From the NCBI GenBank assembly GCA_947494335.1, contig CANLUT010000001.1:1109649-1173648 (forward strand): 64,000 nt of DNA. Direction: 5' to 3'. Positions 7,974 to 16,522 of this stretch are shown in pieces. Below the pieces are notes generated by a model. It was given only the letters and a program-made list of their open reading frames with translations. It was not told the DNA's origin and searched no databases. The number at the start of each line of letters is the position of its first letter. The first letter of the stretch is position 1. A program made the translations under genes and the position numbers. This DNA comes from Oligoflexales bacterium. Its GTDB lineage: Bacteria; Bdellovibrionota_B; Oligoflexia; Oligoflexales; RGVZ01.

Positions 7974-10094
7974 CTATCTCACACAGACGTACGCGTTGGT
8001 CGTATTCTTTGTGGCGTAAGCATTCACACCGCAAGTGATGGATGTGTTGTACGTATAGCCAGTCGCTAAACCAACTCCCCAACCATTGCCACTACTTGCA
8101 CTGTTTGATGAACCGGTCCAATACCATGAGTTAAGGGATGCCTGCGTAATCCAGTTGGTAGAAACTGCAGAGCGAATCCCATGAATGTAGGCCTCCATAA
8201 GCTCTTTCTGCGTCGGTAATCTCCAGCCCGTCACGCCATTATGATCTAGATTTTGACAATTAGCCCAAGCCGCATCCCAAGCAGCGGTTGATTGACTTTT
8301 ACTCCACCAAAGTCCCGTGATTTTATCTTGCATTGTGCACCGAGCAGAATCTGTAGCACAATTAGAAGGTGCGCCACTAGAAGCTGTCGTTACGTCTTTC
8401 CACACGTTTGCGTCACCTGCTGTCGACTCAATACCGCCACAGTCCGTATCGCTTCCCCATGCAGATACTACACTTGCTGGCAAACCTGATGTGTTATTAT
8501 TGTAGTCATCAATCGTGTCCCATATATCGGCTGTGGTTCCCGTTGTAACTGCAGCTTGACCAATACTCGAAATAGATCCATCGTAATTGAAACGGGCGGA
8601 ATTGACACGATTGCGGCATGTTGGCTTAAGCTTACCCGCTACTCCATTGATGATTTTCCCAATGCGGACATCCCAAGGATCCGGCACGACAGGCTGAGTT
8701 ACTGATCCAGATTCTCCAAAAATATCCACGTCGTCGCGTATATTTGCACCAATGATGTCACTATCACCAGCCCCCGTATAGCGAACACCGTCCGCCCCGA
8801 AATATTGAAATGTTGCAGATGACTTGATCTGAGCATTGAAATTCGCTGAGGTTAAATCTGTTCCGCTAGATCCTGCTAGTAAATAGTTAGCACTTGGGAA
8901 CGCGCCCAGAGTGCCAGCTAAGGTCACACCTGCTTTAATATTGCCAGGTGAGAGGTTACTCAAATCTGCCGACTTATATGTTGCTGTAGTTACACATCCT
9001 GTTAACCCATTGTTTGAACAATCTGCCGGTTTTAAAGTGGCTAACCCAACTACGCCTAGAATCGTAGTACCGTCGACAATAGTTTCGCCAGCGGGGGAGT
9101 TAGCAGTACCAGAGTAGTAGCCAGCTCCAGGAAATGACACCGTCAAATCCCAAGGACCCCTGTTGGCCAACGAGGGTGTTTGCAAATCCCCTGTTTCTCC
9201 ATAGGGGCCTGATCCAGAAAGTACATTACTAGCCGATGGGAGCGTGAGGGTACCCGAACTACTGGTTCCATTCGCTCCATAGGTGGTTCCAATTAATACT
9301 TTCGCTGGCGGCGGCAATGTTAAGTTACCGACAACACCAGCAACAGTTGAACCATTTAAAATTCTGGTGGAATCAAAATTTGACATCTTTGCAGCTCTGA
9401 AAGTCGTTCCATCAACAACACATGATCCGGCTCCATCAGTGGAGCAGCCCAAAGGACTTGGGGCGAGTGATCCAGGAACCCCTGCGATAGTGACCCCAGA
9501 CTTGATATGGCCGGGAACTAAATTCGCCGTCGATACTGGTTTGTAGCTCGCGCCATCCACAATGCAATTAGAATCCGCTTCAGATAGACAGGCTTGGGCC
9601 AGCGCCCCACCGCAATTTTTTGTCCCAGTCTGTTTTTCTCCGTTGATATCAATGTAGGATCTGGAGTTACAAATATCAGAGGCTTCACCAGTCCATAACG
9701 GAAGGTCATTATCTGTTTGATTTGCGATGAGATTGAGGGTTCCTATCTCTGTTGACACACCTTGAATAATTTTGACTGAGCGAAGCCCCAAGCCAGCGCC
9801 TTCTGGCATGATGAAAGATGCGGCGCTGCGGCTCAGGATAGATAAAGGCACATCTTTGAAAGACCCATCTGCAAGTACAACTCTGGCTTTCAGGGTTTTC
9901 GAAACAAAAAAATTTCGCCCGGTGATCGTCACAATATCTTCGGGCTTTGCAACAAGAGGGCTGAACGCAGTCACCGAAGTCAAAAAAGATCCTCCCGCAG
10001 TCTGGACGTCAAGTTTACTCGTAACGAACCCGCAGGCCTGCAGGAGGAACGCGACACAGAGAAACGCACATTGTTTTTGAACCATTGCGCGCAT
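7974..10094 (-). CDS. Large repeat lipoprotein with IPT/TIG and DUF1566 (Lcl-type) domains
   Basis: 706 residues. The lipobox LLQAC puts the lipidated Cys at residue 21. Residues about 38-115 look like an IPT/TIG immunoglobulin-like domain (VTITGRNFF). Next come degenerate repeats of about 45 residues built on a Cys pair, VDGT-like segments and NIKAGVTLAG-type strands (clear near CIVDGASY, CVVDGTTF and CVTTATY). The last 120 residues are a DUF1566 domain: KITGLWWSKS, NGVTGWRLPTQKELME and a final Cys. This is the make-up of a large surface-exposed lipoprotein, perhaps an adhesin; substrate unknown. ATG 10094 has GGGAG 7 nt upstream. It is transcribed alone, and the 175-nt gap to sppA holds no convincing terminator. 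Confidence 0.8.
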   Translation of the reverse strand: MRAMVQKQCAFLCVAFLLQACGFVTSKLDVQTAGGSFLTSVTAFSPLVAKPEDIVTITGRNFFVSKTLKARVVLADGSFKDVPLSILSRSAASFIMPEGAGLGLRSVKIIQGVSTEIGTLNLIANQTDNDLPLWTGEASDICNSRSYIDINGEKQTGTKNCGGALAQACLSEADSNCIVDGASYKPVSTANLVPGHIKSGVTIAGVPGSLAPSPLGCSTDGAGSCVVDGTTFRAAKMSNFDSTRILNGSTVAGVVGNLTLPPPAKVLIGTTYGANGTSSSGTLTLPSASNVLSGSGPYGETGDLQTPSLANRGPWDLTVSFPGAGYYSGTANSPAGETIVDGTTILGVVGLATLKPADCSNNGLTGCVTTATYKSADLSNLSPGNIKAGVTLAGTLGAFPSANYLLAGSSGTDLTSANFNAQIKSSATFQYFGADGVRYTGAGDSDIIGANIRDDVDIFGESGSVTQPVVPDPWDVRIGKIINGVAGKLKPTCRNRVNSARFNYDGSISSIGQAAVTTGTTADIWDTIDDYNNNTSGLPASVVSAWGSDTDCGGIESTAGDANVWKDVTTASSGAPSNCATDSARCTMQDKITGLWWSKSQSTAAWDAAWANCQNLDHNGVTGWRLPTQKELMEAYIHGIRSAVSTNWITQASLNSWYWTGSSNSASSGNGWGVGLATGYTYNTSITCGVNAYATKNTTNAYVCVR

Positions 10095-10407
10095 AGGAAA
10101 ACTCCCGATGATTTACTTGAGATTTCGGCTAAATCTCGATTTTCTTTAGATTTTAATCAGGCTTAAACATCGAGAATCTTTGTTTAGATTAAGTCAACGT
10201 TTACAGTTGTTTATCGAATAAATTAAGTTCCCTACGAATTCGGAAGGGCTATTAATTGGAAGGTATGACGAGCCGAGCTGAATGAAATGTCAGATGCTCA
10301 AAAGTGCGAAAATTTTAGATCTCCGAGCACTTCAAACATGCCTAAATAATTTGTTGTCTACCCATCTCAAAGTACGCTGTGAGAAAAATCAGCGCGCCAT
10401 AAATGCC
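10095..10407. other. Gene-free AT-rich gap
   Basis: About 310 nt between the start of the repeat lipoprotein gene and the end of the VC0807-like gene. It has no convincing frame and no strong hairpin. TTTAGATT occurs twice near 10136-10190. It presumably carries the promoter for the minus-strand lipoprotein gene, but no clear -35/-10 pair stands out. Confidence 0.4.
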
Positions 10408-11163
10408 TTATCGCTTACCCTGGCTTTGCTCACTCAGAATTTGCTCGATTTGCAGACCCGTCAGAGTTTTTAAACCTCTGATGAGCATCCATACCGCCAC
10501 CATCATGACGATCATACTCGGCAACACAATGACCGGATAACTGAGGGCTGTCATGCGCCCGAGCTCGGCATTGAATTCTGGCGTTCCCGCTGGTGACTTC
10601 AAGATCCAAATAGCTAGAACAAAGTTCAAAATTGCGGAAATCACAAACGAGATGGCTAACACCAGTGTTGTCTTGAACATTAACTTGGAAAAGCCGTCAC
10701 GGGTGCCCTTAGCATCCAAAGCGGCCTCGACTCGCGGAATATTAATCACGCGGTCATTGTATAAAATAAGTTTCACCAGAGGTTTTGACGTTTTCATCGA
10801 TCCAAGAGTCACGAGTGCAATGATCCCGGGAATTGAGGCTTCTTTAGCCGCAAACCAAACACCGTCGACCTGCAAAAGACCAAGGCCTCCGGTCAATAAA
10901 ATGCTTACAAATCCGAGGATCGAAATGAAATTGTGGTGTCTGGTGGTGAAAAACTCCCAAGCACCGTAAATCACAGGCAAACTTAACGCGATCAGCATCG
11001 CCACCACTGGCCCAAGCTTATCTGGAGATGAAAATTTGTTCAAAATGACAGCAGGGAACACAATATTCACCACGAGGTTCAAGATGGCATTTGGGTTTTT
11101 ATGCTGAACCTGACCCTCGACAGGACGTCCTGTCTGGTTTGCGGCTGAATTTGGTGTGGACAT
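10408..11163 (-). CDS. VC0807-like integral membrane protein
   Basis: 251 residues from ATG 11163, chosen because GGAG lies 6 nt upstream; a longer frame to 11259 has no ribosome site. About six hydrophobic segments are visible (ILNLVVNIVFPAVIL, VVAMLIALSLPVIYGAW, FISILGFVSILLTGGLG, IPGIIALVTLG, a pair around LVLAISFVISAILNFVLAIWI, and a last near VIVLPSMIVMMVAVWML). The spacing, the PVIYGAWEF segment and the FKTTLVLAISF loop fit the VC0807-type family, whose function is not known. It is divergent from the Lys-rich mini-protein gene, with a 90-nt shared control region. Confidence 0.6.
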   Translation of the reverse strand: MSTPNSAANQTGRPVEGQVQHKNPNAILNLVVNIVFPAVILNKFSSPDKLGPVVAMLIALSLPVIYGAWEFFTTRHHNFISILGFVSILLTGGLGLLQVDGVWFAAKEASIPGIIALVTLGSMKTSKPLVKLILYNDRVINIPRVEAALDAKGTRDGFSKLMFKTTLVLAISFVISAILNFVLAIWILKSPAGTPEFNAELGRMTALSYPVIVLPSMIVMMVAVWMLIRGLKTLTGLQIEQILSEQSQGKR

Positions 11164-11252
11164 GCGTGGCTCCATCGGTTTGAATGACGATTCTATGCCA
11201 GTTCGGCATAAAACATCAACCCGTCGAAACTGAAATGACAGGAGTACGACCC

Positions 11253-11447
11253 ATGGCAACTAAAGCTGCAAAAAAAGTCAAAGAAGCATTCAAAGTCGTT
11301 AAGAAGCGTAATGGACGTTGGTCCGTTAAGGGCAGCAACGGCAAGTTCATCAACGGCGAAGAAAAGGTCAAAATCCTTGTCGGCAAGGGTTTGGTCAAAG
11401 TTCTTAAGAAGAAAGAGGGCGCAGCCCCAGCTCCAGCCGCCGAGTAA
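11253..11447 (+). CDS. Small lysine-rich basic protein
   Basis: 64 residues from ATG 11253, with AGGAG 8 nt upstream; in-frame extension upstream has no ribosome site. About a third of the residues are Lys or Arg, it has no signal peptide, and it ends in an Ala/Pro tail (APAPAAE). The core VKKRNGRWSVKGSNGKFING followed by GEEKVKILVGKG reads as a small beta-rich fold with Gly turns. The charge suggests a nucleic-acid or ribosome-associated protein, but this is inference. It sits directly before topB with a hairpin between, and it is not a recognisable HU or H1-like protein. Confidence 0.65.
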   Translation: MATKAAKKVKEAFKVVKKRNGRWSVKGSNGKFINGEEKVKILVGKGLVKVLKKKEGAAPAPAAE

Positions 11448-11461
11448 ATTAAGCTTCACCG

Positions 11462-11492
11462 GGGAGTGCGGGCCTCAAGTGCCTGCACTCCC
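11462..11492 (+). terminator. GC-rich hairpin between the mini-protein gene and topB
   Basis: GGGAGTGC (11462-11469) pairs perfectly with GCACTCCC (11485-11492), with a further GGC/GCC pair inside. It starts 14 nt after the mini-protein stop. No T-run follows, so it may only partly separate the two genes, or act as a 3' stabiliser. Confidence 0.5.
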
Positions 11493-11512
11493 TGACTAAT
11501 GTTTGCTGGTCC

Positions 11513-14029
11513 ATGTCAAAATCCCTCATCATTGCTGAAAAACCTTCGGTCGCTCGCGACATCGTCGCCGCCTTGGGTGGATTTTCCACCATGGGGCAAA
11601 CTCCTCAGGGAGTTACCGTTTGGGAATCTCAAGACTACGTCTGCTGTCACGCCCTCGGGCATCTGGTCGAGCTCTATGAGCCCGAGGATTATAACGCCGC
11701 ATACAAATCATGGCGTTTTGCCGATCTACCGATTGTGCCCGACTCCTTTCTTTTGAAACCAAAAGCGGACACAGCGCAGCTACTGCGCGTCATCAAGCAG
11801 CAACTCAATCGACCTGACATCACCGAAATCATCAACGCATGTGATGCGGCACGGGAAGGTGAGTTGATATTTCGTGAAATTATCCAAAACAGCCTTTGTA
11901 ACAAGCCGCAAACACGAGTGTGGCTGCAAAGTTTGACTGCAGAATCCATACGCGGCGCATTTGCCGCAAGAAAATCGGCTCACGATTTTAGTGGGCTTGC
12001 CAATGCAGCCCATGGGCGCTCTCAAGCCGATTGGCTTATGGGCATGAACTTATCGCGAGCTGCCACCCTAAAGCTCGCACGGGCTAGCGACGGCGGAGTT
12101 TGGAGCATCGGCCGTGTGCAAACTCCGACATTGGCTATGCTAGCGGAGCGCGAGTTTGCGATTTTGACTCATGACCCTAGGCCATTTGAATCGGTCACAG
12201 CGACCTTCGCGGCACCGGACCATGAATACGAAGGTAAGTGGATTGCCTCTGACTTAAAGGGAGCTGAAAACGTGGCTGATGAGCGTGGGCGTATCTTTGC
12301 CCCTGAGCTCTCCCGCAATTTAATGGCAAAATTAGCACCAGGCATCGCGGCTCAGGCAAGCGAGACGCGTAAATCGCGCGAGATGAAAGCACCGCCACTT
12401 TTTTCTTTAACGGCCTTACAGCGTCATATGTCGAATCGCTACCAGTGGACTGCAAAACAAACTTTGGATGTAGCGCAGAAGTGTTACGAGACACATAAAG
12501 TCATCACATATCCACGTACCGAATCTGACGCCTTGCCCGAGGATTACCGGGACAAAGTGCGCACAATTTTTGAAAAACTAAAATCAATTTCAGCATACAA
12601 AGAACTCGCTGAAAGACTTGTTACAAGTCCGTGGCATAATGAAAGCTCAGTTTTTGATGACAAATCTGTAAGCGATCACTTTGCCATCATACCGACTGGA
12701 AATTTTCCGGCGTCATTACCCAGCCAAGAGGGTTTATTGTTTGATGCCATCATTCGTCGCTTGCTTGCATCACTCATGCCACCAGCCATCATTGATCAGG
12801 TGGAGCGGCGCACGATCGCTGCCGGAGAGACCTTTCTGACTGGTCCTGAGGAGTTTGTCCGAGTTCCAGGCTGGCAAGAGGCAACGACAGATACAACTGC
12901 GCGTCGCAAGAAAGATTTGACTTTAAAACCACTGGTAGCTGATGCACCCATCAAACTGCTTAAAGCAGAATTGAGCAAAGACGAAACCAAGCCGCCCCCT
13001 CGTCTGGGTGAGGCGCAGCTACTGACGTTGATGGAGCATGCAGGTCGGCATGTAAATGATCCAGAAATGGCGCGCGTCTTGCGCGAAACCGGTGGACTTG
13101 GAACCGCTGCCACCCGCGCTGAGATTATCGAAAATTTGAAAAGTAAAGATTATGTTTACGACAACTTGCAGCCTACGACCAAGGCACTGCATCTAATTCG
13201 CTTTCTAAAACTCGCGCGTGCAGAGCATCTAACATCACCGCAATTAACAGCTGAGCTTGAACAGCATTTGCGTATGGTGGAAGAGGCCTCACGCACAAGA
13301 GACTCTTTTATCCAGGAAACCGCACGCTCAGTCGACACCTCTCTGAAGGCCATTACAGCATTTGATCTTGAAAAAAGTTTTGATCATGCGCCGTCGCTTG
13401 GTCACTGCCCTCGTTGCCACGCAACAGTGCACGAACGCATGTGGAATTATACTTGCGCTAGCAATCGTGCTACCGACGGAGGCTGCGGCTGGACTTTACC
13501 CAAGGACTGTGATGGTCGTTGGCTTGATCCTCAGTCTGTGAGTCGTATCCTCGGTGCAAATACTGACGGCATCACCCTCGGTGGGTTTCCTGTAGCCGGC
13601 AAATCATCCCCTGGGCCTAAAAGAGTGTTAAAAATTAATGCCGGTAGTCTAGAAATTCTCGACGAATCTGGCCGCGAGCTTAACGCCAACTTTCACACAT
13701 CAGAATCCAAATCTTCCACGCGTCGCCGTGTGACATGGGGGTCTTGTCCGATCCACAAGGCCGATGGATGTCTTATTGTTGAGACTAAGAATGCGTTCAT
13801 GTGTGAAACGAAGCTACGTCACCTGAAAGAGGGGCGCCCCGAGGCACCAGGATTTCAATTACCAAAATCTATTTGCGAACAGCGGCTGAAATTCGAAGAC
13901 ATCAATTCATTCATCACCACCGGTCGCACACGATTGATCGAAGGCTTCAAATCTCGCGGCGGGAAAGTATTTGATGCCAGGGTCGTCCGTAACCCAGCTG
14001 GGTCTTGGACTTTTGAGTTCAAAAGCTAA
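11513..14029 (+). CDS. topB: DNA topoisomerase III-type (type IA)
   Basis: 838 residues. The N-terminal Toprim domain starts at once (SLIIAEKPSVARDI) and contains NACDAAREGELIF, the acidic metal-binding motif. The active-site tyrosine is Tyr333 in VITYPRTESD, and residues up to about 610 form the type IA core. A zinc-ribbon-like module follows (CPRC, then a later Cys and GGCGW, about 630-660), and the last 150 residues include a topoisomerase C-terminal-repeat-like segment with RGGKVFDARV. TopB unlinks single-stranded and precatenated DNA during replication and recombination. The N-terminus suits TopB rather than TopA. ATG 11513 has no strong ribosome site. Single gene, facing the convergent ZIP gene. 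Confidence 0.93.
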   Translation: MSKSLIIAEKPSVARDIVAALGGFSTMGQTPQGVTVWESQDYVCCHALGHLVELYEPEDYNAAYKSWRFADLPIVPDSFLLKPKADTAQLLRVIKQQLNRPDITEIINACDAAREGELIFREIIQNSLCNKPQTRVWLQSLTAESIRGAFAARKSAHDFSGLANAAHGRSQADWLMGMNLSRAATLKLARASDGGVWSIGRVQTPTLAMLAEREFAILTHDPRPFESVTATFAAPDHEYEGKWIASDLKGAENVADERGRIFAPELSRNLMAKLAPGIAAQASETRKSREMKAPPLFSLTALQRHMSNRYQWTAKQTLDVAQKCYETHKVITYPRTESDALPEDYRDKVRTIFEKLKSISAYKELAERLVTSPWHNESSVFDDKSVSDHFAIIPTGNFPASLPSQEGLLFDAIIRRLLASLMPPAIIDQVERRTIAAGETFLTGPEEFVRVPGWQEATTDTTARRKKDLTLKPLVADAPIKLLKAELSKDETKPPPRLGEAQLLTLMEHAGRHVNDPEMARVLRETGGLGTAATRAEIIENLKSKDYVYDNLQPTTKALHLIRFLKLARAEHLTSPQLTAELEQHLRMVEEASRTRDSFIQETARSVDTSLKAITAFDLEKSFDHAPSLGHCPRCHATVHERMWNYTCASNRATDGGCGWTLPKDCDGRWLDPQSVSRILGANTDGITLGGFPVAGKSSPGPKRVLKINAGSLEILDESGRELNANFHTSESKSSTRRRVTWGSCPIHKADGCLIVETKNAFMCETKLRHLKEGRPEAPGFQLPKSICEQRLKFEDINSFITTGRTRLIEGFKSRGGKVFDARVVRNPAGSWTFEFKS

Positions 14030-14072
14030 CGATTAGAATCGTGGTTCGGAACTTCAAATCTTACAACCAGAT

Positions 14073-15011
14073 TCAACCAAGAGCCGTATCCAAAATCATC
14101 ATCATTATAAAACCCACCATCAAGCCCATGGTGGCGAATGTTTGATGGCCATTGCGATGTGTCTCTGGAATAACCTCATGGGACACCACAAAAATCATGG
14201 CACCAGCAGAAATACCCATCGCCATAGGGTAAGCAAACGGAACACCACCCGCTAAAAACACACCGAGCAATGCCCCAAGCGGTTCAAGAGCTCCCGTCAA
14301 TGCCGCAATCAAAACGGCCTTCCAAGCCTGTTTCACGACACCGCGCAGCGCAAGGGCGACGGCAAGTCCTTCTGGAACATCTTGAATCGCGATCGCGGTA
14401 CTGACTGGCAAACCAACAGCCATGTCACCTTTCGAAAAACTGACACCAAACGCCATGCCCTCGGGTAGATTGTGCAATGCAATTGCAAATACAAAAAGCA
14501 TCATGCCACCGTATGCTTGATGCCCTGGTCCAAAACTTCCTGCATTCTGATGATTGTGCGGCGTAAAGGCTTCAAGACCAAGCATTAGAAAAATACCGAT
14601 GATCATCCCTGCGACCACCAGCAAACTACCATAGACCTTCGAGCTATAAATCAGAGTACCGGCATCCATACCGGGTATGATCAACGAAAACGAACTAGCT
14701 GCCAGCATCATACCTGCAGCAAAGCCAAGCATACTGTCTTCAACCTTGGCAGGAACCGCTCGAATGAATAGGGCAGGGAGGGCACCGATAGCCGTTGCTG
14801 CAAACCCACCCATTCCAGCCCAAAAAGCCAAGCGAACTGGTTTTGAAAATCCGTCAGACAGCATTCCCGCAAGGTTCTGTGACAGAATCACAATGACTGT
14901 TACCAAAGCGGCTAAAAGACCAAGACTCATCCATGGTCGCCTGAGAGCGTGATGGAATGCTTCTTTAATCCATTTTTGGGACTCAACACGATTCATAAGT
15001 TTTTGTGCCAC
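14073..15011 (-). CDS. ZIP-family divalent metal transporter
   Basis: 312 residues with eight or so membrane segments. The two metal-binding helices are plain: HNLPEGMAFGVSFSKG in TM4 and IQDVPEGLAVALALRG in TM5, and a short loop with several His/Asn (TPHNHQNAGSFGPGHQAYGG) lies between TM3 and TM4. ZIP proteins carry zinc, iron or manganese into the cytoplasm; the metal cannot be told from sequence. The longest frame begins at GTG 15011, with ATG 14996 as an alternative; neither has a clear ribosome site. No Zur- or Fur-like operator was recognised in the 300-nt upstream gap. Convergent with topB, no terminator seen between them. Confidence 0.9.
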   Translation of the reverse strand: MAQKLMNRVESQKWIKEAFHHALRRPWMSLGLLAALVTVIVILSQNLAGMLSDGFSKPVRLAFWAGMGGFAATAIGALPALFIRAVPAKVEDSMLGFAAGMMLAASSFSLIIPGMDAGTLIYSSKVYGSLLVVAGMIIGIFLMLGLEAFTPHNHQNAGSFGPGHQAYGGMMLFVFAIALHNLPEGMAFGVSFSKGDMAVGLPVSTAIAIQDVPEGLAVALALRGVVKQAWKAVLIAALTGALEPLGALLGVFLAGGVPFAYPMAMGISAGAMIFVVSHEVIPETHRNGHQTFATMGLMVGFIMMMILDTALG

Positions 15012-15317
15012 ATCAAATCAATATCTTTAATATTAAACGATTTAATCCTTTAGGGACACTCGACGGTATTTAGCTATCTAGAAAATCAATCTCCGATTCC
15101 ATCCCCGCACTTGTAGCTAAATGCTCCAAATACCCATGGCAGACCTCAATTCCAAAGTAGAGCTCGCCAATGGGAGCTGCCGGCCTGAGATGTAACCATC
15201 TAAAATAAATTGATTAAATTATATCTTTTGAATATTTACTAAACTGATTTCATTAATTGCCGAATCCTCTAGCGCAGGAAAAGCAGCCCTTCTGCTTTTC
15301 CCCTTAGAGGAGGTTTT
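15012..15317. other. Divergent intergenic region
   Basis: About 300 nt between the starts of the ZIP and Gly/Thr-repeat lipoprotein genes. It is AT-rich at 15200-15260 and likely holds both promoters. It has no plausible frame. The only clear structure is the hairpin at 15277-15301. Confidence 0.4.
15277..15301 (+). promoter_or_regulatory. Perfect 10-bp hairpin in the 5' leader, next to the ribosome site
   Basis: GGAAAAGCAG (15277-15286) pairs perfectly with CTGCTTTTCC (15292-15301) with a 5-nt loop. It ends only a few bases before GAGGAGG, the strong ribosome site of the lipoprotein gene starting at 15318. Such a placement can protect the message or influence ribosome access. A weak terminator of an unseen leader is less likely. 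Confidence 0.5.
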
Positions 15318-16127
15318 ATGTTTTCCGTGCATCACGGCGCCCGCTGGGCGTTCTGTGCGGCTTTGACAGTCATCGCCATCATTTTAAGTGCGTGCGGACA
15401 AGATCCCGCGTTCACGGAAAGTGAAATGACCGCAAGCTCCGCCGATGGCAGCATCGCGGATTCAGGTGACCCAGATCAAGGTGGCGAGTCTGTCACGACC
15501 GCTCAAAAAGGACAGGGTTCAACCGGCTCTTCAGGATCCACAGGAGGCAGCACCACCGGTGGCGGTTCAACAACCGGAGGTGGAACTACGACCGAAGGTG
15601 GAACTACGACCGGAGGTGGAACTACGACCGGGGGAGGAACAACCAATCCTCCAACACCGCCTTACACTCCGCCACCAGGCTATGCAGCCAATACTCCAAA
15701 AACGGACGTTCTCGTTGAAGACGGCGGATCTTTGGTGTTACCAGGCGTCAAAGCCATCAAGGTGGGCGTTAACTTCGAAGACCTTTCCGACTTTGACTTA
15801 AATGACTCTGTTCTTTGCTTTACTGGTGGCTTCAAAATAGAGGGACGCCGCGTCATCAGTTACAAAAAACAATCCGTCGCTGCGCAAGTCTGGAATAACT
15901 CTGACTGCGGACACTTCATTACGGTACAAATCCGAGACCGCAGTGGAAAAATGACGCAAACATTCCGTTATAATGATCGGGTCACGACCTCGGCAACGAT
16001 GAACTTTGACGTCGGCAGCTCGATGCATGTCATCATGGAAAACTTTGCCAACTCAGGTTGTATTGGCCCTATCGGTATGGACCATCCGCAACGAGCCGAA
16101 GTCGCACCAAACCTTTGTCGCAGATAA
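15318..16127 (+). CDS. Lipoprotein with Gly/Thr repeat linker
   Basis: 269 residues. The signal peptide ends in a lipobox, LSACG, so the mature protein is probably lipid-anchored. Residues about 70-115 are a Gly/Ser/Thr-rich linker of near-identical GGGTTT units, followed by a Pro-rich stretch (NPPTPPYTPPPGY). The last 150 residues form an unrecognised globular domain with four Cys (VLCFTGGF, NSDCGH, SGCIG, PNLCRR) and beta-like patterning, plausibly two disulphides. The GAGGAGG ribosome site 5 nt before ATG 15318 is one of the best in the window, which suggests high expression. Monocistronic, with a hairpin leader before it and a strong terminator after it. Confidence 0.7.
   Translation: MFSVHHGARWAFCAALTVIAIILSACGQDPAFTESEMTASSADGSIADSGDPDQGGESVTTAQKGQGSTGSSGSTGGSTTGGGSTTGGGTTTEGGTTTGGGTTTGGGTTNPPTPPYTPPPGYAANTPKTDVLVEDGGSLVLPGVKAIKVGVNFEDLSDFDLNDSVLCFTGGFKIEGRRVISYKKQSVAAQVWNNSDCGHFITVQIRDRSGKMTQTFRYNDRVTTSATMNFDVGSSMHVIMENFANSGCIGPIGMDHPQRAEVAPNLCRR
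15543..15645 (+). repeat. In-frame 18-nt tandem repeat coding the Gly/Thr linker
   Basis: The unit GGAGGTGGAACTACGACC recurs three times almost unchanged between about 15577 and 15630, with degenerate copies on both sides. Each unit adds six residues (GGGTTT or EGGTTT), so copy-number change alters linker length without a frameshift. Confidence 0.8.
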
Positions 16128-16166
16128 CGAGCGTAAAGCACTGACAGAGGCAAGAATCGTTTTTAT

Positions 16167-16201
16167 AAATCGAGGTGAACAGCCGCTGTTCACCTCGATT
16201 T
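16167..16201. terminator. Rho-independent terminator after the Gly/Thr lipoprotein gene
   Basis: A perfect 16-bp stem, 16167-16182 with 16186-16201, and a 3-nt loop, 40 nt after the stop. The stem begins with AAAT and ends with ATTT, so it could act in both directions. Confidence 0.85.
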
Positions 16202-16393
16202 CATTTAGCTTCAATGTCCCAAATAGCTACAGAAGATCTGGGGCCATTTGAAACACTTAGGTGCATAGATCTTCGTAACTACTCAATCACACGTCGACAA
16301 AAAGCTACAAGACTCTGGCACAAGTTGTGCTTTGTCATGAATAAGTCCCTAACACACGAGGGGAGATTTAATCATTCACCGAGGAGTGCTTGT

Positions 16394-16522
16394 ATGAAAA
16401 ACATCTTGCTGCTGACTCTGGTTTTAATGGCAACACTCGTAGCTAGAAGCCCTATGAAAAAACCATCCACAGATCATCTCTTAGCTACGTCTGAGCTTTT
16501 TGCGCTGACACTTAGACCTTAG
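16394..16522 (+). CDS. Short exported peptide, 42 residues
   Basis: ATG 16394 is preceded by GAGGAG 8 nt upstream, a strong ribosome site. The product is nearly all signal peptide (MKNILLLTLVLMATLVARS) followed by about 23 residues, KKPSTDHLLATSELFALTLRP. The frame is open further upstream without start signals, so the ATG is chosen. The stop overlaps the 3' end of pgi by 11 nt, in convergent orientation. No family is recognised. It could be an exported or membrane-inserted micropeptide; function unknown. Confidence 0.5.
   Translation: MKNILLLTLVLMATLVARSPMKKPSTDHLLATSELFALTLRP

Noticed and set aside
10553-10969. 138-residue plus-strand frame opposite the VC0807-like gene
   Set aside because: No ribosome site or domain; the minus-strand membrane protein has regular helices and a good start.
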